From Vibrio splendidus (GTDB lineage Bacteria > Pseudomonadota > Gammaproteobacteria > Enterobacterales > Vibrionaceae): a stretch of DNA of 56,875 nt. The stretch covers positions 1-56,875 of the forward strand of contig NZ_MCUN01000015.1 in assembly GCF_002873455.1 (NCBI RefSeq). The letters run 5' to 3'. The position numbers and the translations under genes are program-made. A model generated the notes under the pieces. The model saw nothing but the letters and a program-made list of their open reading frames with translations, was not told where the DNA came from and made no database searches. Shown one piece after another: positions 47,030-56,875 of this stretch; position 1 is the stretch's first letter, and each line of letters opens with the position of its first letter.

Positions 47030-47035
47030 TACAGC

Positions 47036-47707
47036 ATGAGTAACTTTACCCCTGCGCAACAGCGCAAAGCCCTAGCACTATTAGTTTTGTTCCATTTGGT
47101 CATTATTGCGTCAAGCAATTATTTGGTTCAGCTACCTTTTACCGTCTTCGGTATGCACACCACTTGGGGTGCTTTCACTTTCCCGTTTATCTTTCTAGCG
47201 ACCGACCTGACCGTACGTATTTTTGGCGCGCAGCTTGCTCGTAAAATCATTTTCTTAGTGATGTTACCAGCGCTGGCCGTTTCTTATTTATTGTCTGTGG
47301 TGTTCTTTGAAGGTTCATTCCAAGGCTTTAGCCAACTAGGCGAGTTCAATTTGTTTGTTGCACGCATCGCGGCGGCAAGCTTCATGGCTTATCTGCTCGG
47401 TCAGATCTTGGATGTGCATGTGTTCAACCGCTTACGTCAAATGAAGCAATGGTGGGTTGCGCCAACGTGTTCAACGTTATTCGGTAATGCCATTGATACC
47501 ATCGCGTTCTTTGCGATTGCTTTCTACCAAAGCCCAGATCCATTCATGGCTGAGCACTGGACTGAAATTGCGTTGGTCGACTACGGATTCAAGCTTATCA
47601 TCAGCTTAGGTCTGTTTGTTCCTATGTACGGTGTGCTTCTAAATTACGTAGTTAAGAAGTTAACCGCAGTGAACCCTGACTTTAAAGCGACAGGTGTTAA
47701 CGCTTAA
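47036..47707 (+). CDS. yhhQ: Queuosine precursor transporter YhhQ
   Basis: A 223-residue inner-membrane protein of the DUF165/vitamin-and-precursor-transporter group that imports preQ0/preQ1. Six helices are predicted. FPFIFLATDLTVRIFG and FGNAIDTIAFFAIAFY are family blocks. ATG 47036 is chosen (AAGG six bases upstream); a longer reading from 46985 would run through the candidate riboswitch. It is monocistronic. Confidence 0.94.
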   Translation: MSNFTPAQQRKALALLVLFHLVIIASSNYLVQLPFTVFGMHTTWGAFTFPFIFLATDLTVRIFGAQLARKIIFLVMLPALAVSYLLSVVFFEGSFQGFSQLGEFNLFVARIAAASFMAYLLGQILDVHVFNRLRQMKQWWVAPTCSTLFGNAIDTIAFFAIAFYQSPDPFMAEHWTEIALVDYGFKLIISLGLFVPMYGVLLNYVVKKLTAVNPDFKATGVNA

Positions 47708-47750
47708 GTTTGAGATTTGTAACGCAAAGCATTAATGCAGCGATAAGAAA

Positions 47751-47784
47751 AAGCCCAAGTTAGTCTACTAACTTGGGCTTTTTT
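47751..47784. terminator. Bidirectional terminator between yhhQ and gppA
   Basis: A perfect 14-bp stem (47751-47764 with 47767-47780) flanked by A and T runs; serves both convergent genes. Confidence 0.93.
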
Positions 47785-47808
47785 AATTTCTAGCGTCAGA
47801 TATTAATA

Positions 47809-49302
47809 TCAGAGGCATTCAATATTCAGTGGCCAACCAATATCGGTTTGTCTATTCGACTCGATCTCTAGCTCTGCAGCGGTGAGCGGGTTGTCTGCTA
47901 GCCATTGCTTAGAAAGCGTCAAGGTCAGGTTGTTACCATCAGTTGCAAGCTTAAACTCAGGCTCTAGTGCTGGATTACGACGGTGGGTCAGTAAAATAGC
48001 TAAGCGCAAAATTCGTAAAATACGCTTGCTGCTGGTACCTGAGATTGCATGTTGCTCTGGCAATGAGGTTAACTGTTCACGGTAGCGACGTGTTAACTCA
48101 CCTAAGTAGTGCTTTTGCGCTCGAGTGAAGCCAGGCAGGTCTAAGTTCTGTAGTAGGTAAGCGCTGTGCTCGCCGCCTTTTTTGAAATCGATAGTTAAAC
48201 CAATCTCATGAAGCTTAGCTGCAGTTTGTAATAGCACACCAGCTTGAGGTTCTGAAACCCACGCTTCGGCGCCTGCTTGCTCTAACAGAGTTTGTGCAAC
48301 TACAGCCACTTGTTCACCGTAGCTTACGTCCATTTGGTAGCGTGATTGCACGCTCTTGATGGTACGAGCGCGAATATCTTCTTGGCGAAACTCATCAACC
48401 ATCTCGTAGGCTAAGCCTTCACGGAGTGCGCCACCTGCGAGTGTCATTGAATCTATTTCAAGCAACTCAAAAATAGCAATAAGAATAGAAAGACCACTAG
48501 GGAACACTAATGCGCGTTCAAGGGTGAGCCCTTCAATTTCTAGCTCTTCCAGGCGTTCAGTAATCATGGCTTGTTTCTGTAGACGCTTAAGTTTGGCATG
48601 AGTAATAACTTCATCCATGCCTTGCGCCAACATGATTTCTTGCAGTGCTTGTACGGTACCACTGGCACCAACACACACGTCCCATCCAATATCGGTGTAG
48701 CTATCTAGGATAGGAGCCAACGTAGACTTAGCCGCTTCAATGGCATTGTTAAAGTTGGTTGCGTTTAATTGGCGATCTTTAAAGTGGCGCTCAAGCCAAG
48801 TAACACAGCCCATCTTGAGGCTGGTCAGTGCTTTCGCTGAGAAACCTTCACCAATGATCATTTCGGTGCTTGCACCACCAATATCAACGACCAGTCGGCG
48901 GCCGCTGCCACCAGAAGTGTGTGCTACGCCTTTATAGATAGTCGCAGCTTCTTCTTCACCAGAGATAACATTGATGTCGTAACCAAGAATCTGGTTCGCT
49001 TTCTCTAGAAATATATCCACATTGATAGCTGTACGTAGGGTCGCTGTACCCACAATGCGGATATTTTCTTTCGGAATATCTTGCAGTCGCTCTGCAAAGA
49101 GACTCAAACAGTCCCAACCGCGCTGCATAGCTTCTGTACTAAGCGCATTATTTTCATTTAAGCCTGCTGCTAAACGCACTTTGCGCTTAATTTTAGCCAT
49201 GGTTTGTACGCTGCCATCGATGTGACGCACAACGAGCATATGAAAACTATTCGACCCGAGGTCGATTGCAGCATAAAGCGGGGGTGACACTGTTTGACTC
49301 AT
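47809..49302 (-). CDS. gppA: Guanosine pentaphosphate phosphatase GppA
   Basis: A 497-residue Ppx/GppA phosphatase that converts pppGpp to ppGpp. The ASKHA fold motifs are [16 protein letters not shown] (10-25) and [14 protein letters not shown] (about 142-155), and a C-terminal HD-like helical domain follows (about 310-497). The length matches E. coli GppA (494) and the rhlB-gppA neighbourhood is the same as in E. coli, which separates it from Ppx. It lies six bases behind rhlB in one operon. Confidence 0.95.
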   Translation of the reverse strand: MSQTVSPPLYAAIDLGSNSFHMLVVRHIDGSVQTMAKIKRKVRLAAGLNENNALSTEAMQRGWDCLSLFAERLQDIPKENIRIVGTATLRTAINVDIFLEKANQILGYDINVISGEEEAATIYKGVAHTSGGSGRRLVVDIGGASTEMIIGEGFSAKALTSLKMGCVTWLERHFKDRQLNATNFNNAIEAAKSTLAPILDSYTDIGWDVCVGASGTVQALQEIMLAQGMDEVITHAKLKRLQKQAMITERLEELEIEGLTLERALVFPSGLSILIAIFELLEIDSMTLAGGALREGLAYEMVDEFRQEDIRARTIKSVQSRYQMDVSYGEQVAVVAQTLLEQAGAEAWVSEPQAGVLLQTAAKLHEIGLTIDFKKGGEHSAYLLQNLDLPGFTRAQKHYLGELTRRYREQLTSLPEQHAISGTSSKRILRILRLAILLTHRRNPALEPEFKLATDGNNLTLTLSKQWLADNPLTAAELEIESNRQTDIGWPLNIECL

Positions 49303-49308
49303 AAGCGA

Positions 49309-50619
49309 CTAAGCTTCCTTGTTATGACGCGGTTGGCGTGGGCGACGGTTCTGGTTTGGTTTACGGTTACCGTTGCGTGGGCCATTGTTGTTTGAGCGGC
49401 GTTGTTGCGGGTTACGTGTACGTAAGCGCATCGGTGCTGGCAGATCTTCTAGTAGTGCAGAAGCATCGTAGTCAGACATTGGGATAGCGTGCTCAATGTA
49501 CTCTTCGATTGGTGGCAAGTTGATTGCGTAATCTTCACAAGCAAAGCTGATCGAGTGACCGCTTTCACCAGCACGACCTGTACGGCCGATACGGTGAACG
49601 TAATCTTCGCAATCATCAGGTAGGTCGAAGTTGAATACGTGTGTAACTTGAGGAATGTGTAGGCCACGAGCTGCAACATCAGTTGCGACAAGAAGGTCAA
49701 CATCACCTTTGGTGAACTGCTCAAGAATCTTTTCACGTTTCTTCTGAGGCACATCGCCAGTTAGCAGGCCAACACGGTGACCATCGGCAGCCAAGTGGCC
49801 CCAAACTGATTCACATTTGTGCTTAGTGTTAGCGAAGATGATTGCGCGATCTGGCCATTCTTCTTCGATTAACGTTTGTAGAAGAGCCATTTTGTGTTCG
49901 TTAGAAGGGTAGAACAGCTCTTCTTGAATGCGGTGACCTGTTTTACGCTCAGGCTCAACAACCACGTGCTCTGGGTTGTGCATGTGCTCGAACGCTAGCT
50001 CTTGTACTCGGTAAGACAGCGTCGCAGAGAACAGCATATTCAGGCGATCTTTAGGTTCTGGCATACGACGGAACAAGAAGCGGATGTCTTTGATGAAACC
50101 AAGATCGAACATGCGATCAGCTTCGTCAAGAACAACGGCTTGAATGTGGTTAAGGTTAAATACCTTTTGCTTGTAGAAATCGATGATACGGCCAGTAGTA
50201 CCAATTAAGATATCTGCGCCTTCTTCGATCTTACCTAGCTGCTTGTCGTAGCTTTCGCCACCGTAAGCGAGTGCTGCTTTGATACCCGTGCTTTCAACCA
50301 GAGAGTCAGCATCGTTGTAGATCTGAATCGCGAGTTCACGCGTTGGTGCCATAATAATTGCACGTGGCTGGTTAGGCTTACGCCCTTCATGCTCAGGTGT
50401 TTTTAGCAGGTGGTTAAAAGTAGCAGTTAGAAACGCAAGCGTTTTACCAGTACCCGTTTGGGCCTGGCCTGCAATGTCTTGGCCGGTGAGCAGTACCGGG
50501 AGCGCCAAGGCTTGGATAGGGGTACAATAATCGAACCCTTTTTTCTCCAATCCTTCAATGACTTGAGGAAGTAAATCCAAGTCGGCGAACTTTTGCTCTG
50601 TGATATGCGTCTTTTTCAT
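49309..50619 (-). CDS. rhlB: DEAD-box RNA helicase RhlB
   Basis: A 436-residue helicase of the RNA degradosome. Motifs: Q motif ([10 protein letters not shown]), Walker [13 protein letters not shown] in [13 protein letters not shown] in LFSATLS, and [11 protein letters not shown]. The C-terminal tail is basic and rich in Arg, Asn and Pro (from about 395), fit for RNA contact. It is divergent from trxA, as in E. coli. Confidence 0.97.
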   Translation of the reverse strand: MKKTHITEQKFADLDLLPQVIEGLEKKGFDYCTPIQALALPVLLTGQDIAGQAQTGTGKTLAFLTATFNHLLKTPEHEGRKPNQPRAIIMAPTRELAIQIYNDADSLVESTGIKAALAYGGESYDKQLGKIEEGADILIGTTGRIIDFYKQKVFNLNHIQAVVLDEADRMFDLGFIKDIRFLFRRMPEPKDRLNMLFSATLSYRVQELAFEHMHNPEHVVVEPERKTGHRIQEELFYPSNEHKMALLQTLIEEEWPDRAIIFANTKHKCESVWGHLAADGHRVGLLTGDVPQKKREKILEQFTKGDVDLLVATDVAARGLHIPQVTHVFNFDLPDDCEDYVHRIGRTGRAGESGHSISFACEDYAINLPPIEEYIEHAIPMSDYDASALLEDLPAPMRLRTRNPQQRRSNNNGPRNGNRKPNQNRRPRQPRHNKEA

Positions 50620-50730
50620 TGCTATAGAATATCAGCTTAAGCTTGCAATACGAAAGTAAATACATTCCAATAGGGCATCTATTTACTGGTTATCATCCAA
50701 CCAGTTCTAAAAAATACATTGGAGTGGAAG

Positions 50731-51057
50731 ATGAGTGATAAGATTTTGCAGCTAACTGATGACGGTTTTGATAACGATGTAATCAATGCTGCAGGCCCTG
50801 TTCTTGTTGATTTTTGGGCAGAATGGTGTGGTCCATGTAAAATGATTGCGCCGATTCTTGATGAAATCGCAAACGAGTACGAAGGCAAGCTCACAATCGG
50901 TAAATTAAATATCGACCAAAATGCTGGAACTCCACCAAAATTTGGTATTCGTGGCATTCCAACGCTGCTTCTTTTCAAAGATGGCGGCGTAGCAGCAACT
51001 AAAGTTGGTGCATTGTCTAAAACTCAACTTAAAGAGTTCTTAGACGCTAACCTATAA
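50731..51057 (+). CDS. trxA: Thioredoxin
   Basis: A 108-residue thioredoxin with the active site WCGPC (residues 32-36) and the cis-proline segment [12 protein letters not shown] 50731 is chosen because it has TTGGAGTGGAAG before it and gives the standard length; the reading from 50719 adds four residues. It reduces Tpx and many other proteins. Terminator at 51079; rho follows. Confidence 0.98.
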   Translation: MSDKILQLTDDGFDNDVINAAGPVLVDFWAEWCGPCKMIAPILDEIANEYEGKLTIGKLNIDQNAGTPPKFGIRGIPTLLLFKDGGVAATKVGALSKTQLKEFLDANL

Positions 51058-51078
51058 TCAGGTCAGCATTTGAAAAGA

Positions 51079-51116
51079 AACCGCGCAGTTAACAAATGCG
51101 CGGTTTTGTTTTTTCT
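51079..51116 (+). terminator. Terminator between trxA and rho
   Basis: A perfect 9-bp stem AACCGCGCA/TGCGCGGTT (51079-51087 with 51097-51105) and T-rich tail. Confidence 0.92.
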
Positions 51117-51256
51117 AAGCTATGGACTAGTCTTAGTTTTAGTGCTAATTTATCGCACGTTAATTGAACAAATTCTCTTCTTGGTCGAGCCTGTGACCAA
51201 ATCCTTCTTAACTTAAGAAAACAGATCCTATTTTGACTAAACAAACTTCCACCACT

Positions 51257-52516
51257 ATGAATCTTACTGAACTGAAGAACAGACCTGTGTCTGAACTTGT
51301 TAAACTTAGCGAAAGCCTAGGTCTTGAAAATCAAGCTCGTCTAAGAAAACAAGACATTATCTTCTCCATCCTTAAAGCGCATGCAAAAAGTGGTGAAGAC
51401 ATCTTTGGTGATGGTGTTCTAGAAATTCTTCAAGACGGTTTTGGTTTCCTGCGTAGCGGCGACAGCTCATACCTTGCTGGGCCAGATGATATTTATGTAT
51501 CACCAAGCCAGATTCGTCGTTTTAACCTTCGCACAGGTGATTCTATTGGCGGCAAAATCCGTCCACCTAAAGATGGCGAGCGTTACTTTGCACTACTTAA
51601 AGTAAACACGGTTAACTACGACAAGCCAGATAACGCACGTAACAAAATCCTTTTTGAAAACCTTACTCCTCTTCATGCCAACGAACGTATGGTGATGGAA
51701 GCGGGTAATGGTGCAACTGAAGATATCACTGCTCGTATTCTTGATCTTGCTTCTCCAATTGGTAAAGGTCAGCGTGGTCTGATTGTTGCTCCGCCAAAAG
51801 CGGGTAAGACAATGCTTCTGCAAAATATTGCTCAAAGCATTGCTCGTAACCATCCTGAGTGTGAACTAATGGTTCTACTTATCGATGAGCGTCCCGAGGA
51901 AGTAACAGAAATGCAGCGCCTAGTTAAAGGCGAAGTAATCGCATCGACGTTTGATGAACCAGCATCTCGCCACGTACAAGTAGCAGAAATGGTAATCGAG
52001 AAAGCGAAGCGTCTTGTTGAACATAAGAAAGATGTGGTAATCCTGTTGGATTCTATTACTCGTCTAGCTCGTGCTTACAACACTGTGATCCCTTCATCAG
52101 GTAAAGTTCTTACTGGTGGTGTTGACGCGAATGCTCTACATCGTCCAAAGCGTTTCTTCGGTGCAGCACGTAACGTAGAAGAAGGCGGTAGCTTAACTAT
52201 CATCGCAACAGCACTGGTTGATACTGGTTCTAAGATGGATGAAGTTATCTACGAAGAATTTAAAGGTACAGGTAACATGGAACTGCACCTTAACCGTAAG
52301 ATTGCTGAAAAACGCGTCTTCCCAGCGATTGATTTCAACCGCTCAGGAACTCGTCGTGAAGAGCTTCTTACCAAGAACGATGAACTACAGAAGATGTGGA
52401 TTCTGCGTAAGATTGTTCACCCAATGGGCGAAATCGACGCAATGGAATTCCTTATCGACAAGTTAGCAATGACTAAAACGAACGATGAGTTCTTTGACGC
52501 AATGCGTCGTCAGTAA
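51257..52516 (+). CDS. rho: Transcription termination factor Rho
   Basis: A hexameric RNA-DNA helicase of 419 residues (E. coli 419). ATG 51257 gives the canonical MNLTELKN start; TTG 51233 is an upstream alternative. The RNA-binding cold-shock-like domain occupies 48-130 (GFGFLRS...[10 protein letters not shown]), the P-loop is PPKAGKT, Walker [15 protein letters not shown], and the R loop [12 protein letters not shown]. The 140-base leader between the trxA terminator and rho is long, as expected for autoregulated rho. Confidence 0.98.
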   Translation: MNLTELKNRPVSELVKLSESLGLENQARLRKQDIIFSILKAHAKSGEDIFGDGVLEILQDGFGFLRSGDSSYLAGPDDIYVSPSQIRRFNLRTGDSIGGKIRPPKDGERYFALLKVNTVNYDKPDNARNKILFENLTPLHANERMVMEAGNGATEDITARILDLASPIGKGQRGLIVAPPKAGKTMLLQNIAQSIARNHPECELMVLLIDERPEEVTEMQRLVKGEVIASTFDEPASRHVQVAEMVIEKAKRLVEHKKDVVILLDSITRLARAYNTVIPSSGKVLTGGVDANALHRPKRFFGAARNVEEGGSLTIIATALVDTGSKMDEVIYEEFKGTGNMELHLNRKIAEKRVFPAIDFNRSGTRREELLTKNDELQKMWILRKIVHPMGEIDAMEFLIDKLAMTKTNDEFFDAMRRQ

Positions 52517-52541
52517 TTTTGATTAGCTGATTATAATTAAT

Positions 52542-52569
52542 AAGCGCTGCCTTCGGGTGGCGCTTTTTA
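52542..52569 (+). terminator. Terminator after rho
   Basis: A 10-bp stem with two G.T pairs (52542-52551 with 52556-52565), TTCG loop region and TTTTT. Confidence 0.85.
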
Positions 52570-52626
52570 TTTGCATTTTATAGCGGCAGCTTGCAGAATG
52601 AGCAAAAGTGTTAAAAGGAAGTTAAA

Positions 52627-53622
52627 ATGCAACATGGACTGTTGTCATCATTACTCCTGTCTACTTCACTGTTATTTTCCCCGGTTGGCATGAGCTATGC
52701 TGCCGAGATGTCTCCACTTACAGTAGAGTCTTGGCTTGAGAATGATCAAGTAAAACTGAAAACTGCTGAATTACTCGAGCTTGTCGTGCGTGACGAAGTT
52801 AATTCGTTGCGCTTTGCGCTTGAACGTCTGACATTTCCTCAACAAGAGGTGGCTCGTTACCAACTCTTGAAGAAGATTGAGCAACAAAAAATCGCACTCA
52901 CTCCCAAGATGTCTATCTTCATCGAGCAACAACTTGCTCTCACGCCGACTTACCAAGTTTTAGAGCGTGGTGATGGCTATGAGTTTACGGTACCTGCCTT
53001 TAATTACCCTTCGATTGCTAATCGATTAATCAAACAGTGGCACCAAGACCAAACGACCTTGGTGTTTGTGTTAGATGCAGAGAAACAAGAACTCGATCTA
53101 AAAGAGTGGCTATCTGGCCCTGAGCATCAAGTTCAAACGCGAGAAGCACTGTTAATCAGAGAGCTAGACAGTTTGTCTCCTGAAGCGGTTGATTATCTGA
53201 CTAAGCAACTCACGGCATCCTCTATTGTTAGTTGGCTCCCTTCTACTGAGGTGGTGGTTCGACTGGCACAGGTCAGTGAAGACCCTGAAGTCTACAAGAT
53301 TCTATGGCGAATGAAGGCTGATTATCATAGCCAAGCTGAGCTAGTACGCCTTGCTGAAACCAAACAAGAGTTCGCACTTAAACAAGTAATGGCATCGACT
53401 AAGAATCCTCGTTTGAAAGATGAAGCGATTACTTTACTTACCAAGGTTAACCCGCTACCTGAAGAGGTGAAGCAATTCCTTGTCTCTAGGATGGCGATTG
53501 CCGATGAAGCGCCATTAGTCGCCCGTGAATTAGCCAAACAAGGTCATACGCGATGGTTGCAAGATCTTGTGAATGATAACCCTCAGGTGAAGAGCTCTTT
53601 GATCGAGCAAGCATTACCGTAA
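52627..53622 (+). CDS. Conserved exported protein, unknown function
   Basis: A 331-residue protein with a Sec signal peptide (MQHGLLSSLLLSTSLLFS, cleavage about A25/A26 in SYAAE). The remainder is helix-rich with repeated short helical pairs, for example LVVRDEVNSLRFALERL and ALKQVMASTKNPRLKDEAITLL, suggestive of a HEAT-like solenoid. There are no cysteines or metal motif noted in the mature part. It lies between rho and ubiD with its own ribosome binding site (AAAGGAAG). I do not recognise a named family. Confidence 0.85.
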   Translation: MQHGLLSSLLLSTSLLFSPVGMSYAAEMSPLTVESWLENDQVKLKTAELLELVVRDEVNSLRFALERLTFPQQEVARYQLLKKIEQQKIALTPKMSIFIEQQLALTPTYQVLERGDGYEFTVPAFNYPSIANRLIKQWHQDQTTLVFVLDAEKQELDLKEWLSGPEHQVQTREALLIRELDSLSPEAVDYLTKQLTASSIVSWLPSTEVVVRLAQVSEDPEVYKILWRMKADYHSQAELVRLAETKQEFALKQVMASTKNPRLKDEAITLLTKVNPLPEEVKQFLVSRMAIADEAPLVARELAKQGHTRWLQDLVNDNPQVKSSLIEQALP

Positions 53623-53720
53623 AGTGGATTTTGTCTCTCAATAACCACACTAAAAAGGGGGATCTCAGCGTCACCCTTTTTGATATACTGAGTGCAGAAT
53701 AATCAGCATGTAGAAGTCCT

Positions 53721-55562
53721 ATGAGTTTTAAAGATTTACGTGATTTTATCGACCATCTTGAAAGTATTGGTCAGTTGAAACGCATTTCTCACCCAGTCGA
53801 TCCAGACTATGAAATGACCGAGATTAGCGACCGTACTCTACGTGCTGGTGGCCCGGCTCTTCTGTTTGAAAATCCAATAGGCTATGAGATGCCTGTTTTA
53901 ACCAATCTATTTGGTACACCTAACCGTGTTGCTATTGGTATGGGTCGTCAGGAAGTGAAAGAACTGCGTGAAGTGGGTAAGTTGTTAGCTTATCTAAAGG
54001 AACCTGAGCCACCAAAAGGCTTTAAAGACGCTCTCGATAAACTGCCGGTGTTTAAACAAGTCTTAAATATGCCAGCTAAACGTCTTCGTAAAGCGGCATG
54101 CCAGCAAGTGGTGTGGCAGGGGGATGACGTCGACTTAGATAAAATTCCTGTGATGAGCTGTTGGGCCGACGATGTCGCGCCATTGCTAACATGGGGTTTA
54201 ACGGTTACTCGCGGCCCTAATAAGAAACGCCAGAACTTAGGCATCTATCGTCAGCAAAAGATCGGTAAGAATAAAGTTATTATGCGTTGGTTAGCCCACC
54301 GTGGTGGGGCACTTGACCTGCGTGATTGGATGGAAACCAACCCAGGTAAACCATTTCCGGTCTCTGTAGCATTTGGAGCAGATCCTGCCACCATTCTTGG
54401 TGCGGTTACGCCAGTGCCGGATACTTTATCGGAATACGCATTTGCAGGCTTACTACGTGGTAGTAAAACAGAGGTCGTTAAGTCAGTCAGCAACGACTTA
54501 GAAGTCCCTGCAAGTGCGGAAATCGTGATGGAAGGTTACATCGATCCGAAAGAATTCGCGGACGAAGGGCCTTACGGAGATCATACTGGTTATTACAACG
54601 AGAAAGAAAAGCATCATGTGTTCACTATTACTCATGTAACCATGCGTGAGAATCCTATTTATCACAGCACCTATACTGGCCGCCCACCTGATGAGCCTGC
54701 GGTACTGGGTGTTGCGCTAAATGAAGTGTTTGTTCCTATTCTTCAAAAGCAGTTCCCAGAGATTGAAGATTTCTATCTACCGCCTGAAGGTTGTTCATAC
54801 CGAATGGCAGTAGTGACCATGAAGAAGCAATACCCAGGTCACGCTAAGCGAGTGATGATGGGTGTATGGTCTTTCTTACGCCAATTCATGTACACCAAAT
54901 TTGTACTAGTGTGCGATGAAGATGTGAATGCACGAGATTGGTCTCAAGTGACCGCTGCCATGAGTGAACATATGGATCCGTCTCGTGATAGCTTGATGAT
55001 AGAGAACACACCTATCGATTCACTAGACTTTGCATCGCCAGTGGTAGGTTTAGGTTCAAAAATGGGTTTAGACATTACTAAGAAGTGGGATGCGGAACTG
55101 GCATTATCACCTGATGCTAAATCTTTACCCATAGATAGTCAGCATATTGAAGGTTGCCTAGCTGAGTTAACCGAAACCTTCCCTGAAATTATTGATATTC
55201 ACTTACAGAATGACAATGCGAGCATGGTCGTTGTGTCTATCGATAAGCAAGCTGCAGGTAATGGTAAGAAAATCATTGAAGCGGTTTGGTCTCAGTTCGA
55301 TGAGAACAAGTTTGTCATCGTGTGTGATAGTGACGTTAACGTTAGTGACTGGAATGACATTATCTGGGCGGTGACTACAAGAATGGATCCGGCGAGAGAT
55401 ACGTTATTCCTGAAAAACCAAACTGGACATTCAAAAATGGGTCTAGATGCGACGAACAAGTTTGAAGGTGAGTGCCTACGTGAGTGGGGTGTTCCAATCA
55501 CCAAGGATCTAGATGTTGTTAGAAAGATTGATAGCATTTGGGAACAACTAGGAATCTCATGA
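53721..55562 (+). CDS. ubiD: UbiD decarboxylase with duplicated C-terminal segment
   Basis: A prenylated-FMN-dependent decarboxylase acting on 3-octaprenyl-4-hydroxybenzoate in ubiquinone synthesis. Core motifs: [17 protein letters not shown] and [10 protein letters not shown]...[12 protein letters not shown] with the catalytic Glu-Arg-Glu set. The protein has 613 residues, about 115 more than E. coli UbiD (497). The excess is an internal duplication: residues 345-456 ([33 protein letters not shown]) resemble 487-590 ([33 protein letters not shown]). It overlaps the ferredoxin gene by four bases (ATGA). Confidence 0.95.
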   Translation: MSFKDLRDFIDHLESIGQLKRISHPVDPDYEMTEISDRTLRAGGPALLFENPIGYEMPVLTNLFGTPNRVAIGMGRQEVKELREVGKLLAYLKEPEPPKGFKDALDKLPVFKQVLNMPAKRLRKAACQQVVWQGDDVDLDKIPVMSCWADDVAPLLTWGLTVTRGPNKKRQNLGIYRQQKIGKNKVIMRWLAHRGGALDLRDWMETNPGKPFPVSVAFGADPATILGAVTPVPDTLSEYAFAGLLRGSKTEVVKSVSNDLEVPASAEIVMEGYIDPKEFADEGPYGDHTGYYNEKEKHHVFTITHVTMRENPIYHSTYTGRPPDEPAVLGVALNEVFVPILQKQFPEIEDFYLPPEGCSYRMAVVTMKKQYPGHAKRVMMGVWSFLRQFMYTKFVLVCDEDVNARDWSQVTAAMSEHMDPSRDSLMIENTPIDSLDFASPVVGLGSKMGLDITKKWDAELALSPDAKSLPIDSQHIEGCLAELTETFPEIIDIHLQNDNASMVVVSIDKQAAGNGKKIIEAVWSQFDENKFVIVCDSDVNVSDWNDIIWAVTTRMDPARDTLFLKNQTGHSKMGLDATNKFEGECLREWGVPITKDLDVVRKIDSIWEQLGIS

Positions 55563-55828
55563 GCTTCCAAGTAATCTTATACCCAGAAAATATCAGTTTT
55601 ACCGTAGAAAAAGGGCAAACGGTTTTGGATGCTGCGCTCAACAGCAATATCAATTTTCCAAACCGCTGCCAAGTTGGTGCATGCGCTATGTGTATGTGCA
55701 AAAAATTAGAAGGCCAAGTGAGTTACCACCTTGAACCCATGCTTACAGAGAAAGAGCAGCAACAAGGTTGGATTTTTGCTTGCCAAGCATTTGCAGAAAG
55801 TAATTTAGTTCTAACCTTTGCCAATTAA
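55559..55828 (+). CDS. 2Fe-2S ferredoxin-like protein
   Basis: An 89-residue plant-type ferredoxin domain. The cluster cysteines lie in [14 protein letters not shown] and in WIFACQAF, the C-x4-C-x2-C...C pattern. ATG 55559 overlaps the ubiD stop, with AGGA upstream. Fre follows after 20 bases. Place and size suggest that it passes electrons to or from the flavin reductase; in other families the two domains are fused (as in phenol hydroxylase reductase-like proteins). Confidence 0.94.
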   Translation: MSFQVILYPENISFTVEKGQTVLDAALNSNINFPNRCQVGACAMCMCKKLEGQVSYHLEPMLTEKEQQQGWIFACQAFAESNLVLTFAN

Positions 55829-55848
55829 GGGTTAGCGAGAGGAAGAGC

Positions 55849-56562
55849 ATGACTATTAAATGTAAAGTGAAGTCTATCGAGCCTTTGGCTTGTAATACTT
55901 ACCAAATCCTACTTCACCCAGAAACACCGGTCGCTTTTAAAGCGGGCCAATATCTGATGGTTGAAATGGGCGAGAAAGATAAGCGTCCATTTTCGATTGC
56001 AAGTAGCCCTTGTCGCCATGAAGGCGAGCTTGAGTTACACATTGGTGCAGCTGAGCACAATGCTTACGCTTCAGAAGTGGTTGAGGCAATGCAGAAAGCG
56101 CAAGCTGAAGATGGCGAGATAGCTATTGATGCTCCACACGGTGATGCGTGGGTTAAAGAAGAAAGCGATCGTCCTCTGTTGCTCATTGCTGGTGGTACTG
56201 GCTTTAGCTACGTGCGTTCTATTCTCGATCACTGCATCGCGCAGAACAGTAAAAAAGAGATTCATCTATACTGGGGTGCAAAAGATGAGTGTCAGCTGTA
56301 TGCGAAAGAAGAACTTGTCGACATTGCAGAAAAACACAGCAATGTGCATTTTGTACCAGTAGTAGAAGAAGCACCTGAAGTTTGGCACGGTCAAACGGGT
56401 AATGTATTAGAAGCAATCACGCAAAGTTTCGAATCATTAGCTGATTTCGATATCTACATTGCGGGTCGTTTCGAAATGGCAGGCGCTGCAAGAGACATGT
56501 TTATTCAGAATAAAGAAGCAAAGCGTGACCATATGTACGCAGATGCTTACGCATTTATCTAA
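55849..56562 (+). CDS. fre: NAD(P)H-flavin reductase Fre
   Basis: A 237-residue enzyme of the ferredoxin-NADP reductase superfamily that reduces free flavins with NAD(P)H. The flavin site is RPFSIASSP and the nucleotide site [16 protein letters not shown]. The length agrees with E. coli Fre (233), and ubiD-fre neighbourhood is shared with E. coli. GAGAGGAAGAGC precedes the ATG. It could supply reduced FMN for flavin prenyltransferase and the UbiD cofactor; that link is inferred. Terminator follows. Confidence 0.96.
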   Translation: MTIKCKVKSIEPLACNTYQILLHPETPVAFKAGQYLMVEMGEKDKRPFSIASSPCRHEGELELHIGAAEHNAYASEVVEAMQKAQAEDGEIAIDAPHGDAWVKEESDRPLLLIAGGTGFSYVRSILDHCIAQNSKKEIHLYWGAKDECQLYAKEELVDIAEKHSNVHFVPVVEEAPEVWHGQTGNVLEAITQSFESLADFDIYIAGRFEMAGAARDMFIQNKEAKRDHMYADAYAFI

Positions 56563-56584
56563 GAATTCTTTTGGATTTTGAACG

Positions 56585-56612
56585 AAAAGAGAGCAGAAAT
56601 GTTCTCTTTTTT
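56585..56612 (+). terminator. Terminator after fre
   Basis: An 11-bp stem with one G.T pair (56585-56595 with 56100-equivalent 56600-56610), GAAA loop and TTTTTT. Confidence 0.92.
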
Positions 56613-56672
56613 CTGTTTAGGTGAACTATTAGGCAGTTAACCCCTATTTATTCATTTTTTATGAAAAAGTAG

Positions 56673-56700
56673 TTGCTAAGCTGAGTGGGTTCCCTATAAT
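56673..56700 (+). promoter_or_regulatory. rrn operon promoter P1
   Basis: -35-like TTGCTA 56673-56678, a 16-bp spacer and a perfect -10 TATAAT 56695-56700, followed by a G+C-rich discriminator (GCGACACC). An A/T-rich UP-like stretch precedes it. This layout is that of a stringently controlled rRNA promoter. Confidence 0.85.
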
Positions 56701-56788
56701 GCGACACCACTGAGACAGCAGACGCCACAAGGCTTCAGCAACAATCAGTCAGACGGAAAGCGACAAGAAATTAATTTTCAAAAAGTGT

Positions 56789-56816
56789 TTGACACTGAAT
56801 GTTAATTCGCTAGAAT
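56789..56816 (+). promoter_or_regulatory. rrn operon promoter P2 and leader
   Basis: -35 TTGACA 56789-56794, 16-bp spacer, -10 TAGAAT 56811-56816. The leader that follows reaches a boxA-like AGCTCTTT at the very end of the window, the antitermination signal before 16S rRNA. The 16S gene is expected just outside. Confidence 0.88.
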
Positions 56817-56875
56817 GGCCGTCCACTTAGAGAGGCTCCTTACTTAAAAGGAACGCTCAATAAGTGAAGCTCTTT

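Overview
The window is ori-proximal chromosome 1 of a Vibrio, most likely of the Splendidus clade or a near relative. This is inferred from gene order (thiCEFSGH ... uvrD ... rarD-recQ ... gppA-rhlB-trxA-rho ... ubiD-fre-rrn promoters), protein style, a CsrB-type sRNA and three parS-like sites. The last bases are the promoter region of a ribosomal RNA operon; the 16S gene itself lies outside.

Bases 68-20329 are an integrated mobile element in a tRNA-Trp gene. A 45-bp direct repeat (3' part of the tRNA) bounds it: attL at 68-112 rebuilds a whole tRNA and attR at 20285-20329 is the displaced 3' piece. The element carries a P4-type tyrosine integrase and a 969-residue family B DNA polymerase with all exonuclease and polymerase motifs but no visible terminal-protein gene. 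It also carries a WYL regulator, a complete type I restriction-modification operon (hsdM, hsdS, hsdR) coupled to a YgjP-like metalloprotease, an orphan half-size specificity subunit, and about ten small unknown genes. This matches the pipolin class (elements carrying a primer-independent PolB, piPolB).

The most unusual signal in the element is a non-coding repeat of 129-130 nt present four times in the same orientation (1393, 6943, 11357, 18789). Each copy can fold into a nested stem, the paired bases change together between copies, and the copies sit at the borders of the gene modules: integrase block, polymerase block, restriction block, orphan S block. The right end also holds a 99-bp duplicated arm ending in a partial att core, and a 34-bp palindrome paired with a 14-bp palindrome of the same core.

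Bases 20330-56875 are core chromosome. In order: a Tat-exported multicopper oxidase behind a Fur-like box; fluoride channel crcB; a TPP riboswitch and the thiCEFSGH operon; an M24 aminopeptidase P; a LysR regulator divergent from a Bcr/CflA efflux pump; a bufferin-type copper RiPP operon (DUF2282-DUF692-DUF2063-DoxX); uvrD behind a LexA-like box; tpx; a CsrB-family sRNA on the minus strand; ggt; a LysE exporter with an AraC regulator; rarD; recQ; a DUF3630 gene; yhhQ behind a possible preQ1 riboswitch; gppA-rhlB; trxA; rho; a secreted unknown; and ubiD-ferredoxin-fre. Three parS-like sites (25244, 28944, 32153) sit within 7 kb, two of them inside coding sequence.

Functionally, the element joins self-maintenance (integrase, polymerase) with a defence cargo. 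The core half is housekeeping: thiamine synthesis, DNA repair, RNA metabolism, metal handling, ubiquinone synthesis and chromosome segregation. All calls come from reading the sequence; no database search was run.
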